Of a stretch of DNA of 32,941 bases, positions 7,515-15,473 are shown in pieces. The DNA lies in contig CACYTU010000019.1 of the NCBI GenBank assembly GCA_902777355.1, positions 1 to 32,941 of the forward strand, given 5' to 3'. The notes beneath the pieces are model-generated. The model was not told where the DNA came from, did not search any database, and worked only from the letters and a program-made list of their open reading frames with translations. The translations under genes were made by a program, and so were the position numbers. The stretch comes from an uncultured Lachnospiraceae bacterium. GTDB lineage: Bacteria > Bacillota > Clostridia > Lachnospirales > Lachnospiraceae. Position 1 is the first letter of the stretch. Each line of letters starts with the position of its first letter.

Positions 7515-10157
7515 ATGGCTGCTGAAGTCAGCAACAGATATGCTGTGCAGATGCATGGGATCACCAAGCGCTTCGGGTCCTTTTATGCACTCACAGACGT
7601 CGAACTCGATGTCGAGCAGGGAACCATCCACTCGATTCTGGGCGAGAACGGCGCCGGCAAAAGCACACTGATGAATATCCTCTACGGGCTTTACCGCGCG
7701 GACGAGGGAGAAATTTTCATCAACGGCAAAAAAGTCAATATCAAGAATCCCACGACGGCGATCCAGAACGGGATCGGAATGGTGCACCAGCACTTCATGC
7801 TGGTGGAGAATTTCACCGTCACTCAGAACATTGTCCTGGGCAGCGAGCCCCACAGAGGCATCCTGACCAACATGAAGAAGGCGCGTCAGGACGTTCTGGA
7901 CATTGTTCAAAAATACGGGCTTGAGGTCAATCCGGACGCCCGCATCCGCGATATTTCCGTGGGTATGCAGCAGCGCGTAGAAATCCTCAAGGCGCTGTAC
8001 CGCGGGGCGGAGATCCTGATCCTGGACGAGCCCACCGCCGTCCTGACGGAACAGGAGATCGACGAGCTTCTGGCGATCATGAAGAACCTGATCAAGGACG
8101 GGAAGACGATCATCATCATCACCCATAAGCTCAAAGAGATCCAGGCCTCCTCGGACGTCTGTACTATCATCCGGAGAGGAAAATACATCGACACTGTCCC
8201 TGTAAAGGGCATCACGGAGGACGAGTTGGCTACTAAGATGGTCGGCCACTCGGTCCAGCTGGTCGTCGAGAAGACTCCTCCCCAGCCCAAAGAGGTCGTT
8301 CTGGATATCCAGGATCTGTACGTAAAAAATGAAAAGGGTCTCAATGCCGTCAAGAATCTGAACCTGCAGGTCAGGGCCGGAGAGATCGTGGGTATCGCCG
8401 GCATCGACGGAAACGGCCAGCAGGAACTGACGGATGCCATCAACAATATCCGCAAGACATACAGGGGAAAGATCATTCTCTGCGGTCATGAGATTCAGAA
8501 TCGCAATCCCAAGTACGGCATCGATCTGGGCATGGCCACGATCCCGGCTGACCGCCATAAAGACGGCCTGGTATTGGGCTTTTCCGTGTATGAAAATACG
8601 ATTATTGAAAAATACCGTACCGATGAGTTCTCACCCAGAGGCAGGATCAACCGCAGGAAGATGAGATCCTTTGCGGAGGAACTCATCAAGGCATACGATG
8701 TGCGTCCCGATAACTGCGGGCCTCTGGCGGCAGGCGGTCTGTCGGGCGGTAATCAGCAGAAAATTGTCATCGGCAGGGAAATCGCCAATGATCCCAGACT
8801 CCTGATCGCCATCCAGCCCACCCGCGGTCTGGACGTAGGCGCCATTGAAAACGTTCACAAGATGCTGATCCGGGAGAGAGACAAGGGAGTAGCAGTCCTA
8901 TTGGTCTCATTCGAACTGGACGAGGTCATGAACGTCTCCGACCGCATTGCGGTCATCTATGACGGTCATATTCAGCAGATCTTTGCTCACGGCACCGTGG
9001 ACAACCGGACACTCGGACGAGTGATGGCCGGCGGAAAGCTTGAGGAAGAAGAGCTGAACAAGATTTCCAAAGAGGGCATCTATGAAGAAGCCCCTGAGGA
9101 GAAAGAACCCGAACCTGCTTCATCGGCATTTGCGGCAGCACCCACGGCGCCCGTGGCAGAGGCACCTGCAGCTCCCGCAGCAGCAGTTCCGGCGGCAGCA
9201 CCTGCGGCGCCCATAGCGGAAGCTGTGGCAGCAGTACCGGCGGCAGCGACGGTAGCTGCAGCGGCAGCACCTGCGGCGGCAGAAGCAATACCCGCAACAG
9301 CAACGGCAGCGGCAGCAGCTGAACCTTCAGAGCCCGCGCCAGTACCCGTTCCGGCAGCCGCTGAACCTTCAGCGCCTTCAGCGTCGATTCCGGCTTCCTG
9401 GGCAGGACCTGCTTATGCAGAGCCTGTGGCAGTGGCGGCAACCGCAGCGGAAGAACCTGTTGTGGCAGCGGCAGAAGCTGCTGAACCGGCAGTGGAAACA
9501 CCGGCGGATGCAGCTGTTGAGGCATTGGCAGCAGCCACTGCGGCAGCGGAAGTGCTTCCCTCAGCTTTTGAGGAAACAGAGCCGGAGACAAAAGCCCCTG
9601 CAGTGACACAGGCAGTGCCTGAGGTCAGGGCTTTTATGCCGGAATCCTCCGAAACCCCTGTGGCTTCTGCTGAGACCGTGGCAGATGCCGGGGAATCCGC
9701 AGCAGCGCAGGCCCCTGAAGCAGAAGCGGCAGCAGAACCGGCAGCAGTGGCGGCAGCACCCGCAGAAGCGATAGCTGAGCCTGCAGAAGAACCCGCGGCA
9801 GCGCCCGCAGAGGCGATAGCTGAGCCTGCAGAAGAACCCGCGGCAGCGCCTGCAGAGGCGATAGCTGAGCCTGCAGAAGAACCCGCGGCAGCGCCTGCAG
9901 CAGAAGCGGCAGCAGAACCGGCAGCAGTGGCGGCGGCTGAAGCAGTACCCGCAACAGCACCGGCAGCGGCCGAACCTTCAGAGCCTGCGGCAGCACCTGA
10001 AGAATCTGCTGAGCCTGCAGCAGCTCCTGCAGCTGAGCCTTCGGCAGCAGGCCAAGATATTACGGATATGAAGAAGAGCCTGGCGGACATGCAGCGTAAT
10101 CTTGCAGAGATGCAGAAGATGCTGGAAGAGATGCAGAACCGCCTGGCCGGAATGTGA
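7515..10157 (+). CDS. Double-cassette nucleoside ABC ATPase with long acidic Ala/Pro/Glu tail and C-terminal coiled coil
   Basis: ATP-hydrolysing subunit of the BMP-linked importer (NupO/YufO-like). In 880 residues, the first cassette has Walker A GENGAGKST at 43-51, signature ISVGMQQ and Walker B ILILDEPTA. The second has a degenerate loop GIDGNGQQ, then LSGGNQQ and QPTRGLD, as is usual for this family of about 510 residues. After about residue 515 comes an extra tail of about 330 residues, nearly all Ala, Pro, Glu and Val with only a few Lys or Arg. It ends (848-880) in LADMQRN-LAEMQKM-LEEMQNR-LAGM, perfect heptads with Leu and Met at a and d. ATG 7515 is chosen because GGAGGT lies at 7505-7510; the upstream ATG 7503 overlaps that site. 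The permease follows 25 bases later with its own AAAGGAGG. Confidence 0.93.
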   Translation: MAAEVSNRYAVQMHGITKRFGSFYALTDVELDVEQGTIHSILGENGAGKSTLMNILYGLYRADEGEIFINGKKVNIKNPTTAIQNGIGMVHQHFMLVENFTVTQNIVLGSEPHRGILTNMKKARQDVLDIVQKYGLEVNPDARIRDISVGMQQRVEILKALYRGAEILILDEPTAVLTEQEIDELLAIMKNLIKDGKTIIIITHKLKEIQASSDVCTIIRRGKYIDTVPVKGITEDELATKMVGHSVQLVVEKTPPQPKEVVLDIQDLYVKNEKGLNAVKNLNLQVRAGEIVGIAGIDGNGQQELTDAINNIRKTYRGKIILCGHEIQNRNPKYGIDLGMATIPADRHKDGLVLGFSVYENTIIEKYRTDEFSPRGRINRRKMRSFAEELIKAYDVRPDNCGPLAAGGLSGGNQQKIVIGREIANDPRLLIAIQPTRGLDVGAIENVHKMLIRERDKGVAVLLVSFELDEVMNVSDRIAVIYDGHIQQIFAHGTVDNRTLGRVMAGGKLEEEELNKISKEGIYEEAPEEKEPEPASSAFAAAPTAPVAEAPAAPAAAVPAAAPAAPIAEAVAAVPAAATVAAAAAPAAAEAIPATATAAAAAEPSEPAPVPVPAAAEPSAPSASIPASWAGPAYAEPVAVAATAAEEPVVAAAEAAEPAVETPADAAVEALAAATAAAEVLPSAFEETEPETKAPAVTQAVPEVRAFMPESSETPVASAETVADAGESAAAQAPEAEAAAEPAAVAAAPAEAIAEPAEEPAAAPAEAIAEPAEEPAAAPAEAIAEPAEEPAAAPAAEAAAEPAAVAAAEAVPATAPAAAEPSEPAAAPEESAEPAAAPAAEPSAAGQDITDMKKSLADMQRNLAEMQKMLEEMQNRLAGM
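9762..9896 (+). repeat. Three 45-bp in-frame repeats in the ATPase tail
   Basis: Units at 9762, 9807 and 9852 each encode the 15 residues AEAIAEPAEEPAAAP and differ by only one or two bases. The same GCAGCAGAACCGGCAGCAGT stretch flanks the block on both sides (around 9730 and 9910), so a larger duplication is nested around it. The 45-bp period keeps the frame. The near-identity points to recent expansion. Confidence 0.92.
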
Positions 10158-10182
10158 TTGAAAGGGAAAGGAGGTTTACAAA

Positions 10183-11376
10183 ATGGATCAATCAAGAAGA
10201 AAAGGCTTTTTTGACAACCCCTTTGTCCTGACGGTGATTGCCATAGCGCTCGGTTCCGGAGTGGCCGCTCTTATCCTTCTTCTGGCGGGATTTCCGCCCG
10301 TCGAATCGCTCAAGACACTTGTGACCAGTATGGTGGGGCGTCCCAAAGATATTTCCAGTGTGATCATCAGGAGCACACCGATCATCTTTACAGGCCTGGG
10401 CGTAGCTTTCGCGATCAAGACCGGTCTGTTCAATATCGGCGCGGAGGGTCAGTTCATTATCGGCGCCCTGACAGCTACTGTTGTAGGCAGTATGCTTGAT
10501 TTCCCTAAGCCGGTCGCTATTCTGATGGTAGTTCTGTCCGCCATGCTGGTTTCTGCCATCTATGCGGGAATTGTCGGTGTTCTCAAGGCCAGGTTCGGCA
10601 TTCATGAAGTAATCACCAGCATCATGCTCAACTGGATCGCTCTCTATTTTTCCAACTGGGTGTGCAGCCTTGACTTTTTCCATAAACCCGGCACGGTCGG
10701 CATGTATCCGGTCAACTATTGTACCTACACCATGATCGTTCCCTTCTGGAAGCGGACACCTGAAGGAATGGCCTGGATGGAACAGTATCCGATCCTCAAG
10801 GAGACCCTTGGCAGGACGGATGTAAACGCGGGATTTATCGTGGCTGTGATCGCCGCCCTGATGATTTCGCATCTGCTGAACCGGACCAGAAAGGGCTATG
10901 AGCTCCGCGCGGTCGGTCAGAATATCAATGCAGCCCGCTTCGCTGGTATCAATGTCAACAAGAGCATCGTCCACGCCATGATGATTTCCGGTGCTCTCTG
11001 CGGTCTGGGCGCGGCTCTGTATATTACGGGCCAGTCCCCTCACACAGTCAACACACTGTCCGCCTTTGAAAATGTAGGCTTCAACGGTCTCTCCGTTGCC
11101 TTTATCGCGTTCAGTTCCCCGATCGGGTGTATTTTCACGGGTCTGCTGTTCGGCGGCCTTCTCTACGGAGGAGCCGGGCTTCAGTCACAGATCGGTGCCC
11201 CGACCGAGATCATCAATATCGTGATCGGTGTCATCGTTTTCTTCTGTGCCCTTTCCTATCTGATTCCCCGCTTTATGGAATCCGCTTTCGGCGCCAGGAG
11301 AGCCAGAAGAGAGGCTAAGGCTGCGGCCAGAAGAGCGAAAAAGGCCGCTTCCGGGAAAGGAGGCAACAATGTCTGA
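10183..11376 (+). CDS. Nucleoside ABC transporter permease 1 (NupP/YufP-like)
   Basis: Membrane channel subunit of the BMP-type importer (BPD_transp_2 family). The 397-residue protein has about nine or ten hydrophobic segments beginning at residue 15. It contains the family pattern TPIIFTGLGVAFAIKTGLFNIGAEGQ, then HEVITSIMLNWIALY and YELRAVGQNINAARFAGI, a coupling-helix region. It is somewhat longer than typical members (about 350), mainly through a loop near 165-215 and a C-terminal cytosolic tail (from about 370) that is strongly basic: ARRARREAKAAARRAKKA. Start 10183 follows AAAGGAGG. The next permease begins inside its last codons (8-base overlap), showing translational coupling. Confidence 0.93.
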   Translation: MDQSRRKGFFDNPFVLTVIAIALGSGVAALILLLAGFPPVESLKTLVTSMVGRPKDISSVIIRSTPIIFTGLGVAFAIKTGLFNIGAEGQFIIGALTATVVGSMLDFPKPVAILMVVLSAMLVSAIYAGIVGVLKARFGIHEVITSIMLNWIALYFSNWVCSLDFFHKPGTVGMYPVNYCTYTMIVPFWKRTPEGMAWMEQYPILKETLGRTDVNAGFIVAVIAALMISHLLNRTRKGYELRAVGQNINAARFAGINVNKSIVHAMMISGALCGLGAALYITGQSPHTVNTLSAFENVGFNGLSVAFIAFSSPIGCIFTGLLFGGLLYGGAGLQSQIGAPTEIINIVIGVIVFFCALSYLIPRFMESAFGARRARREAKAAARRAKKAASGKGGNNV

Positions 11377-12289
11377 CAGAGCACTGCTTCTTCTTGGAAT
11401 CACACTCATGTACTCCACACCTATGATTTTCGCGGCACAGGGCAGCGTTATTTCCGAGGTGTCCGGTGTTGTCAATATCGGTATTGAGGGAATGATGACG
11501 ATCGGCGCTTTTGTCGGCGCCGCTGTCGGATATTTTTCCGGAAATCCCTGGCTGGGATTTATCTGCGCGGGACTTGCCGGAGCCTTATTCGGACTCATCC
11601 ATGCTTTCGCGTCGGTGACCTGCAAATCCGACCAGACTGTCTGCGGTATCGCCATGAACCTGATCGGTCCCGGCCTGGCCCTTTTCCTTTGCCGTATCTT
11701 CTTTGAAGGCGGAACCCAGACGCCTCCGGTGACCAACAAGATTCCCAAGCTTTTCGCCAACGGGCTGGAGGGAAGCCTCAATAACCTGAATGTGGACATG
11801 ACCACAGTAATCGCCCTGATCGTCTCCATCCTCATGTGCATTGTATTTTACGGAACCACCTGGGGACTCCACATCAGAGCGGTCGGCGAGCATCCCGGTG
11901 CCGCGGACACCCTGGGAATCAATGTCTACAAGGTCCGCTACATATGTGTGATCATTTCCGGCCTGCTTTCAGGTCTGGGCGGAGCAGCCATGACACTGGC
12001 GATCGTGCCCCAGTTCATGCCGACGGCTATCAGCGGCCAGGGCTTTATAGCGATTGCCGCGGTCATTTTTGGAAAATGGACTCCCCACGGAGGCTACTTT
12101 GCCTGCCTGCTCTTCGGCTTCGCGCAGGCTCTGACAGTCGTCCTGGGCGGCGGAAGCTTTGCTGTTCCCTCCGAGATCCTGGCCATGCTTCCCTATGTCA
12201 TGACTATTCTCGTTCTCATTCTTTTCGTCGGACGCGCTTCGGCCCCCAAGGCCAACGGCGTTCCCTACAACAAGGGATCCAGGGTCTGA
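11369..12289 (+). CDS. Nucleoside ABC transporter permease 2 (NupQ/YufQ-like)
   Basis: Second membrane subunit of the importer, pairing with the preceding permease. The 306-residue protein has eight or more hydrophobic segments, the family stretch GSVISEVSGVVNIGIEGMM near the start, LHIRAVGEHPGAADTLGINV in the cytosolic coupling loop, and FIAIAAVIFGKWTPHGG near the C-terminus. Length and order match B. subtilis NupQ. It starts by overlapping the first permease by eight bases, with GAAAGGAGG just upstream, and ends the operon before the hairpin terminator at 12407. Confidence 0.94.
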   Translation: MSDRALLLLGITLMYSTPMIFAAQGSVISEVSGVVNIGIEGMMTIGAFVGAAVGYFSGNPWLGFICAGLAGALFGLIHAFASVTCKSDQTVCGIAMNLIGPGLALFLCRIFFEGGTQTPPVTNKIPKLFANGLEGSLNNLNVDMTTVIALIVSILMCIVFYGTTWGLHIRAVGEHPGAADTLGINVYKVRYICVIISGLLSGLGGAAMTLAIVPQFMPTAISGQGFIAIAAVIFGKWTPHGGYFACLLFGFAQALTVVLGGGSFAVPSEILAMLPYVMTILVLILFVGRASAPKANGVPYNKGSRV

Positions 12290-12406
12290 GCCGGCCTGAC
12301 AGTGCCCTGAAATCGGGGTGCTTCCTTCCATGGAAAATACGGGTATAAGGCAAGACTGTAAATTATAATCGGACAGCAAGTATTCGTTCATGATCTGCAT
12401 AGTGAA

Positions 12407-12444
12407 AACCGGAACCGCGGCGAATGCCGCGGCGCCGGTTTTTC
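12407..12444 (+). terminator. Rho-independent terminator of the nucleoside-importer operon
   Basis: AACCGG-AA-CCGCGG (12407-12420) pairs with CCGCGG-CG-CCGGTT (12427-12440) around the loop CGAATG, with a small internal loop, and TTT follows. It lies about 120 bases after the last permease gene. The rest of 12290-12724 contains only a short degenerate repeat. Confidence 0.8.
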
Positions 12445-12502
12445 GTGCAGTTTTGAGAAACTGTTTTAAAAGCCTTTTTCATGGGGACTGCCGGCCGCCG
12501 CG

Positions 12503-12560
12503 GCTCCCGGAAAGGCGGACCCCGGAAACGCGGATCCCGGAAATCCGGCGGCTCCCGGGA
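12503..12560 (+). repeat. Degenerate CCCGGAAA-type short repeat
   Basis: CCCGGAAAGGCGGA, CCCGGAAACGCGGA, CCCGGAAATCCGGCGG and a decayed CTCCCGGGAAC follow each other with a period of about 15-16 bases. There is no reading frame of interest. It is one more example of an intergenic space occupied by its own small tandem repeat. Confidence 0.65.
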
Positions 12561-12724
12561 ACTTAGTTGTTTTTGAGCCCCGGCGGCACCGCAGGCGTGT
12601 CCTGAAAGGAGAATTCGCTTTTGCGGAGAAGGTGCTTTTGTTCATTTTTTCCGCCAACATACACTGCAGGGTACCGGAGCAGGATTCTGTTTCAGTGCGC
12701 AGGCACGTTGACATGGAGGAGATA

Positions 12725-13519
12725 ATGCAGGGTTTTGGAATTGTTTTTCTGACGGCGCTGATCTTCTGCGCCTGCGGCTTTTACATGTACATCTATTTTT
12801 TTTCACTTGGATACGGCTTTTCCATCGCTGCGATCGGTGCCGTTCTTCTTTTCATGTTCAGGGGGACGGTCTCGGCAGGAACCGCTGCCCAGTGTCTTCT
12901 TTTTATCATTTACGGACTGCGGCTGGGCGGCTATCTGCTCATCAGGGACCTCAGGAGTTCCTCTTATCGGAAAGTCCTGGATCCTGAGCTGAAACGGAGC
13001 AGAACCATGGGAATTGTCCCCAAATTGTCCATATGGATCAGCTGTGCCCTGCTGTATACCCTTCAGACTTCCCCGGTTCTTTTCAGACTGCAGAACGGGG
13101 ACGGCACAAATCCGGCATTAACTGCAGGAGCTGTGATCATGTTCCTGGGCGTCGTGATCGAGACGCTGGCTGACTATCAGAAGTCGCAGGCAAAAAAAAT
13201 CCGGCCATACCGCTTTGTGGACACAGGCCTCTACAGGATCGTGCGCTGCCCCAATTATTTCGGCGAGATACTTCTGTGGACGGGTGTCCTGATCAGCGGA
13301 ATCGGCTCTCTGCACGGAATTGTCCAGTGGACGTGCGCCGTCGCGGGATTTCTGCTCATAATCTATGTTATGTTCAGCGGCGCCAGACGGCTGGAACTGC
13401 GGCAGGACAAAAGCTACGGGAAGGATCCGGAATATCAAAAGTATATTGCGACAGTTCCCATTATCCTGCCCTTTATCCCGCTCTACAGTGTGAAAAAGTA
13501 TAAGTTCCTGGTGGCATGA
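12725..13519 (+). CDS. DUF1295 / isoprenylcysteine-methyltransferase-like integral membrane protein
   Basis: The 264-residue protein is mostly hydrophobic, with six or seven membrane segments. It ends in the part shared by DUF1295 and steroid-5-alpha-reductase/ICMT-like enzymes: KKIRPYRFVDTGLYRIVRCPN, then YFGE to E181 and a late acidic-basic stretch RRLELRQDKSYGKDPEYQKY. In ICMT-like enzymes this region binds S-adenosylmethionine; reductase relatives use NADPH, so the reaction is not settled. ATG 12725 is preferred to the earlier in-frame starts (12632, 12713) because GGAGGAG at 12715-12721 serves as its ribosome binding site, though spacing is short. It stands alone with no obvious pathway partner. 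Confidence 0.8.
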   Translation: MQGFGIVFLTALIFCACGFYMYIYFFSLGYGFSIAAIGAVLLFMFRGTVSAGTAAQCLLFIIYGLRLGGYLLIRDLRSSSYRKVLDPELKRSRTMGIVPKLSIWISCALLYTLQTSPVLFRLQNGDGTNPALTAGAVIMFLGVVIETLADYQKSQAKKIRPYRFVDTGLYRIVRCPNYFGEILLWTGVLISGIGSLHGIVQWTCAVAGFLLIIYVMFSGARRLELRQDKSYGKDPEYQKYIATVPIILPFIPLYSVKKYKFLVA

Positions 13520-13525
13520 TTTGGG

Positions 13526-13668
13526 TCCGGAGAGACGGCAGCCCACGTAACTTAAACTTTCCATGCTGCCGCACAAACAAATGCTCAGGGAACATTAATA
13601 TATCCGGAGAGACGGCAGCCCATGTAACTCCCGTGCCGTTGTACTGATAAATATTACGGGAACATTAA
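13526..13668 (+). repeat. Imperfect direct duplication of about 70 bp before the SF1 gene
   Basis: TCCGGAGAGACGGCAGCCCA begins at 13526 and again at 13603, and each copy ends in GGGAACATTAA (near 13597 and 13668). The middles have diverged. It fills nearly the whole gap between the two genes. No clear promoter was found. Confidence 0.8.
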
Positions 13669-13687
13669 CCTTTTCAGGGAGGAGAAG

Positions 13688-15271
13688 ATGAAGGCTCTGA
13701 ATCTGTACATTCTTACCAGAATCAGGGAGAGCGGTGAGTTTTCCCGTCTTGAAAATATTCTTTCGGGGAGAAACTGGCACAAGGAGTTCAGCGCCCATGA
13801 GGTGTCATCGCTCTGCACGCTGACGGACAGGCTGGTGCCTTTTCTGGAGGACAGGGACCGGCCGGCGGAGGATCTATGCCACGGCTGGGCCTCTTATTTT
13901 GACGGATTCTACTTCTCCTACACGATCGAGCACATCAGCAAGGAGTTCGATCTTTTGAAACTGTCGCCGGATGCCGGCTGTGTTCTCAATATTGAACTGA
14001 AGAGCGAGGCCATCGAGGAGGACCGCGTGCAGAGGCAGCTGGAGCAGAACCGCTACTATCTGTCTCATATTTCCAGGACCATTCTTTCCTACACCTATGT
14101 CATGGAAACAGACACATTGTACTGCCTCAATGACCACGGTTTTCTGAAAAAATGCCAAATGTCCGAGCTGGCGTGTGCCCTGAAAAGACCGGCGCTCCAG
14201 ATGTATGTGGAAGATAATATCAATCAGTATTTCCGGGCACAGGACTATCTGATCTCTCCGGTCGGCTCACCGGAGAAGTATCTGACCGGCAGATATTTCC
14301 TGACCAATCAGCAGTCGGAATTCCGGAGGCAGATCCTGGAACTTCTGAGCGGCCGGGGCCAGGGCGGGGAAAACCATTCCCATTCTGCTGCAGGGACACA
14401 GAAGGATCCGGATTCCCTTTTGCATGCAGCGGAAGTACCTGTGATCTCTCTGACCGGATATGCCGGAACCGGAAAGACTCTGCTGCTGTTTGACCTTGCC
14501 AGAGAATTTTCCCGCAGGAGGAAGGTGCTTTTCCTGCACGGGGGAGAGCTCAAGGAAGGGCATCGGCTGATTGACAGGCGTCTTCACAAGGTGAGGATCC
14601 TGTCGGGGACAGATCCCCGGGTGATGGCAGGCCTGAGCGGCAGGACCATGGACCTCTCCGTATATAGGGTGATCCTGGTTGATGAAGCAAACCGGTTTTC
14701 TGCTGATGTGCTGCGGGGACTTCTTGAGAAAGCGGCCTTTTTCCGGATTCCCTGTATTTTTTCTTATGATCCTCACAGCCTGCTGGGACCCATTCCCCCC
14801 ATGCAGGAGGCGGAGACAATCATCGGGGAAAGCGAGACTCTGCGCCTGGAACTGTCAGGGAATATCCGGATCAACCGGCCGGTTTTTTCTTTTCTGCGCA
14901 CTCTCTTCCACCGCAAGGACCGCCCCGGTTATGTAGACTACAGCTGTATAGATGTTCTCTACGCCGCAGACCGCAGGGAGGAAAAGGTGCTGACGGCGTA
15001 CTATCTGTCAAGAGGCTATGAGCTGATCAGAACCTCCCGTGAGAGCTTTGCGGCGGGGGAAATCATCAGCCGGGAATTTGACAAGGTGCTCATGGTCATG
15101 GACCGGCGTTTTTACTATGATGACGATCTGCGGCTGTGTGCCAGAGGGGAAAAGGAGGCTGCCATCACACCCCTCTATGAGGGACTCTCCCGGGCAAGAG
15201 AGAATTTATGCCTTGTGATCGTTGGAAACCGGGAACTGTATTCCCAGATTCTTTCGATCAGGATGCAATAA
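13688..15271 (+). CDS. DUF2075-like SF1 helicase/ATPase with a nuclease-like N-terminal region
   Basis: In 527 residues, the C-terminal half is a P-loop ATPase of superfamily 1 type: Walker A GYAGTGKT at 257-264, Walker B VILVDEAN with D332-E333, FSYDPHSLLG (motif III-like), GNIRINRP, then EFDKVLMVMD and the SF1 motif VI LYEGLSRARENL from 496. The N-terminal half has CVLNIELKSE (E103, K105) and a following Gln-rich helix, the layout of a PD-(D/E)xK or NERD-like nuclease fold. A Gly/His/Ser-rich linker (about 220-250) joins them. ATG 13688 follows AGGGAGGAG. DNA or RNA unwinding or cleavage is inferred from the family and not certain. No restriction, toxin or CRISPR partner lies beside it. Its stop codon lies in a 40-bp tandem repeat. 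Confidence 0.8.
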   Translation: MKALNLYILTRIRESGEFSRLENILSGRNWHKEFSAHEVSSLCTLTDRLVPFLEDRDRPAEDLCHGWASYFDGFYFSYTIEHISKEFDLLKLSPDAGCVLNIELKSEAIEEDRVQRQLEQNRYYLSHISRTILSYTYVMETDTLYCLNDHGFLKKCQMSELACALKRPALQMYVEDNINQYFRAQDYLISPVGSPEKYLTGRYFLTNQQSEFRRQILELLSGRGQGGENHSHSAAGTQKDPDSLLHAAEVPVISLTGYAGTGKTLLLFDLAREFSRRRKVLFLHGGELKEGHRLIDRRLHKVRILSGTDPRVMAGLSGRTMDLSVYRVILVDEANRFSADVLRGLLEKAAFFRIPCIFSYDPHSLLGPIPPMQEAETIIGESETLRLELSGNIRINRPVFSFLRTLFHRKDRPGYVDYSCIDVLYAADRREEKVLTAYYLSRGYELIRTSRESFAAGEIISREFDKVLMVMDRRFYYDDDLRLCARGEKEAAITPLYEGLSRARENLCLVIVGNRELYSQILSIRMQ

Positions 15272-15360
15272 CAATCTGTTTTACTGTGTGGTCCCGGTCA
15301 GGATGCGGTAACAATCTGTTTTACTGTGTGGTCCCGGTCAGGATGCAGGAGCAATCCTCA
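15258..15360 (+). repeat. 40-bp tandem repeat spanning the SF1-gene stop codon
   Basis: TCAGGATGCAATAACAATCT starts at 15258 and recurs at 15298 (TCAGGATGCGGTAACAATCT) and partly at 15338. The first two copies are 95% or more alike, including TTTTACTGTGTGGTCCCGG. The gene's TAA (15269-15271) is inside copy 1, so the repeat straddles coding and non-coding sequence. Confidence 0.92.
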
Positions 15361-15473
15361 TTTATAGCAGACAAAAACAGGAAACGGAGCAATCAGCAAA
15401 GCATACCGGGTATTGAGAAGACAAGATTCAACAGGGCCTGCAGAGAAGCAGACCCGGAGAAAAGAGGGATTAT

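Noticed and set aside
7281-8558. Minus-strand frame of 425 codons opposite the ATPase cassette
   Set aside because: The plus-strand frame encodes recognised ABC motifs; this frame has no known motif and appears to be a codon-bias shadow.
9413-10195. Long minus-strand frame opposite the ATPase tail
   Set aside because: It is a low-complexity mirror of Ala/Pro/Glu codons (Ala/Ser/Gly-rich), has no ribosome site, and overlaps a clear gene.
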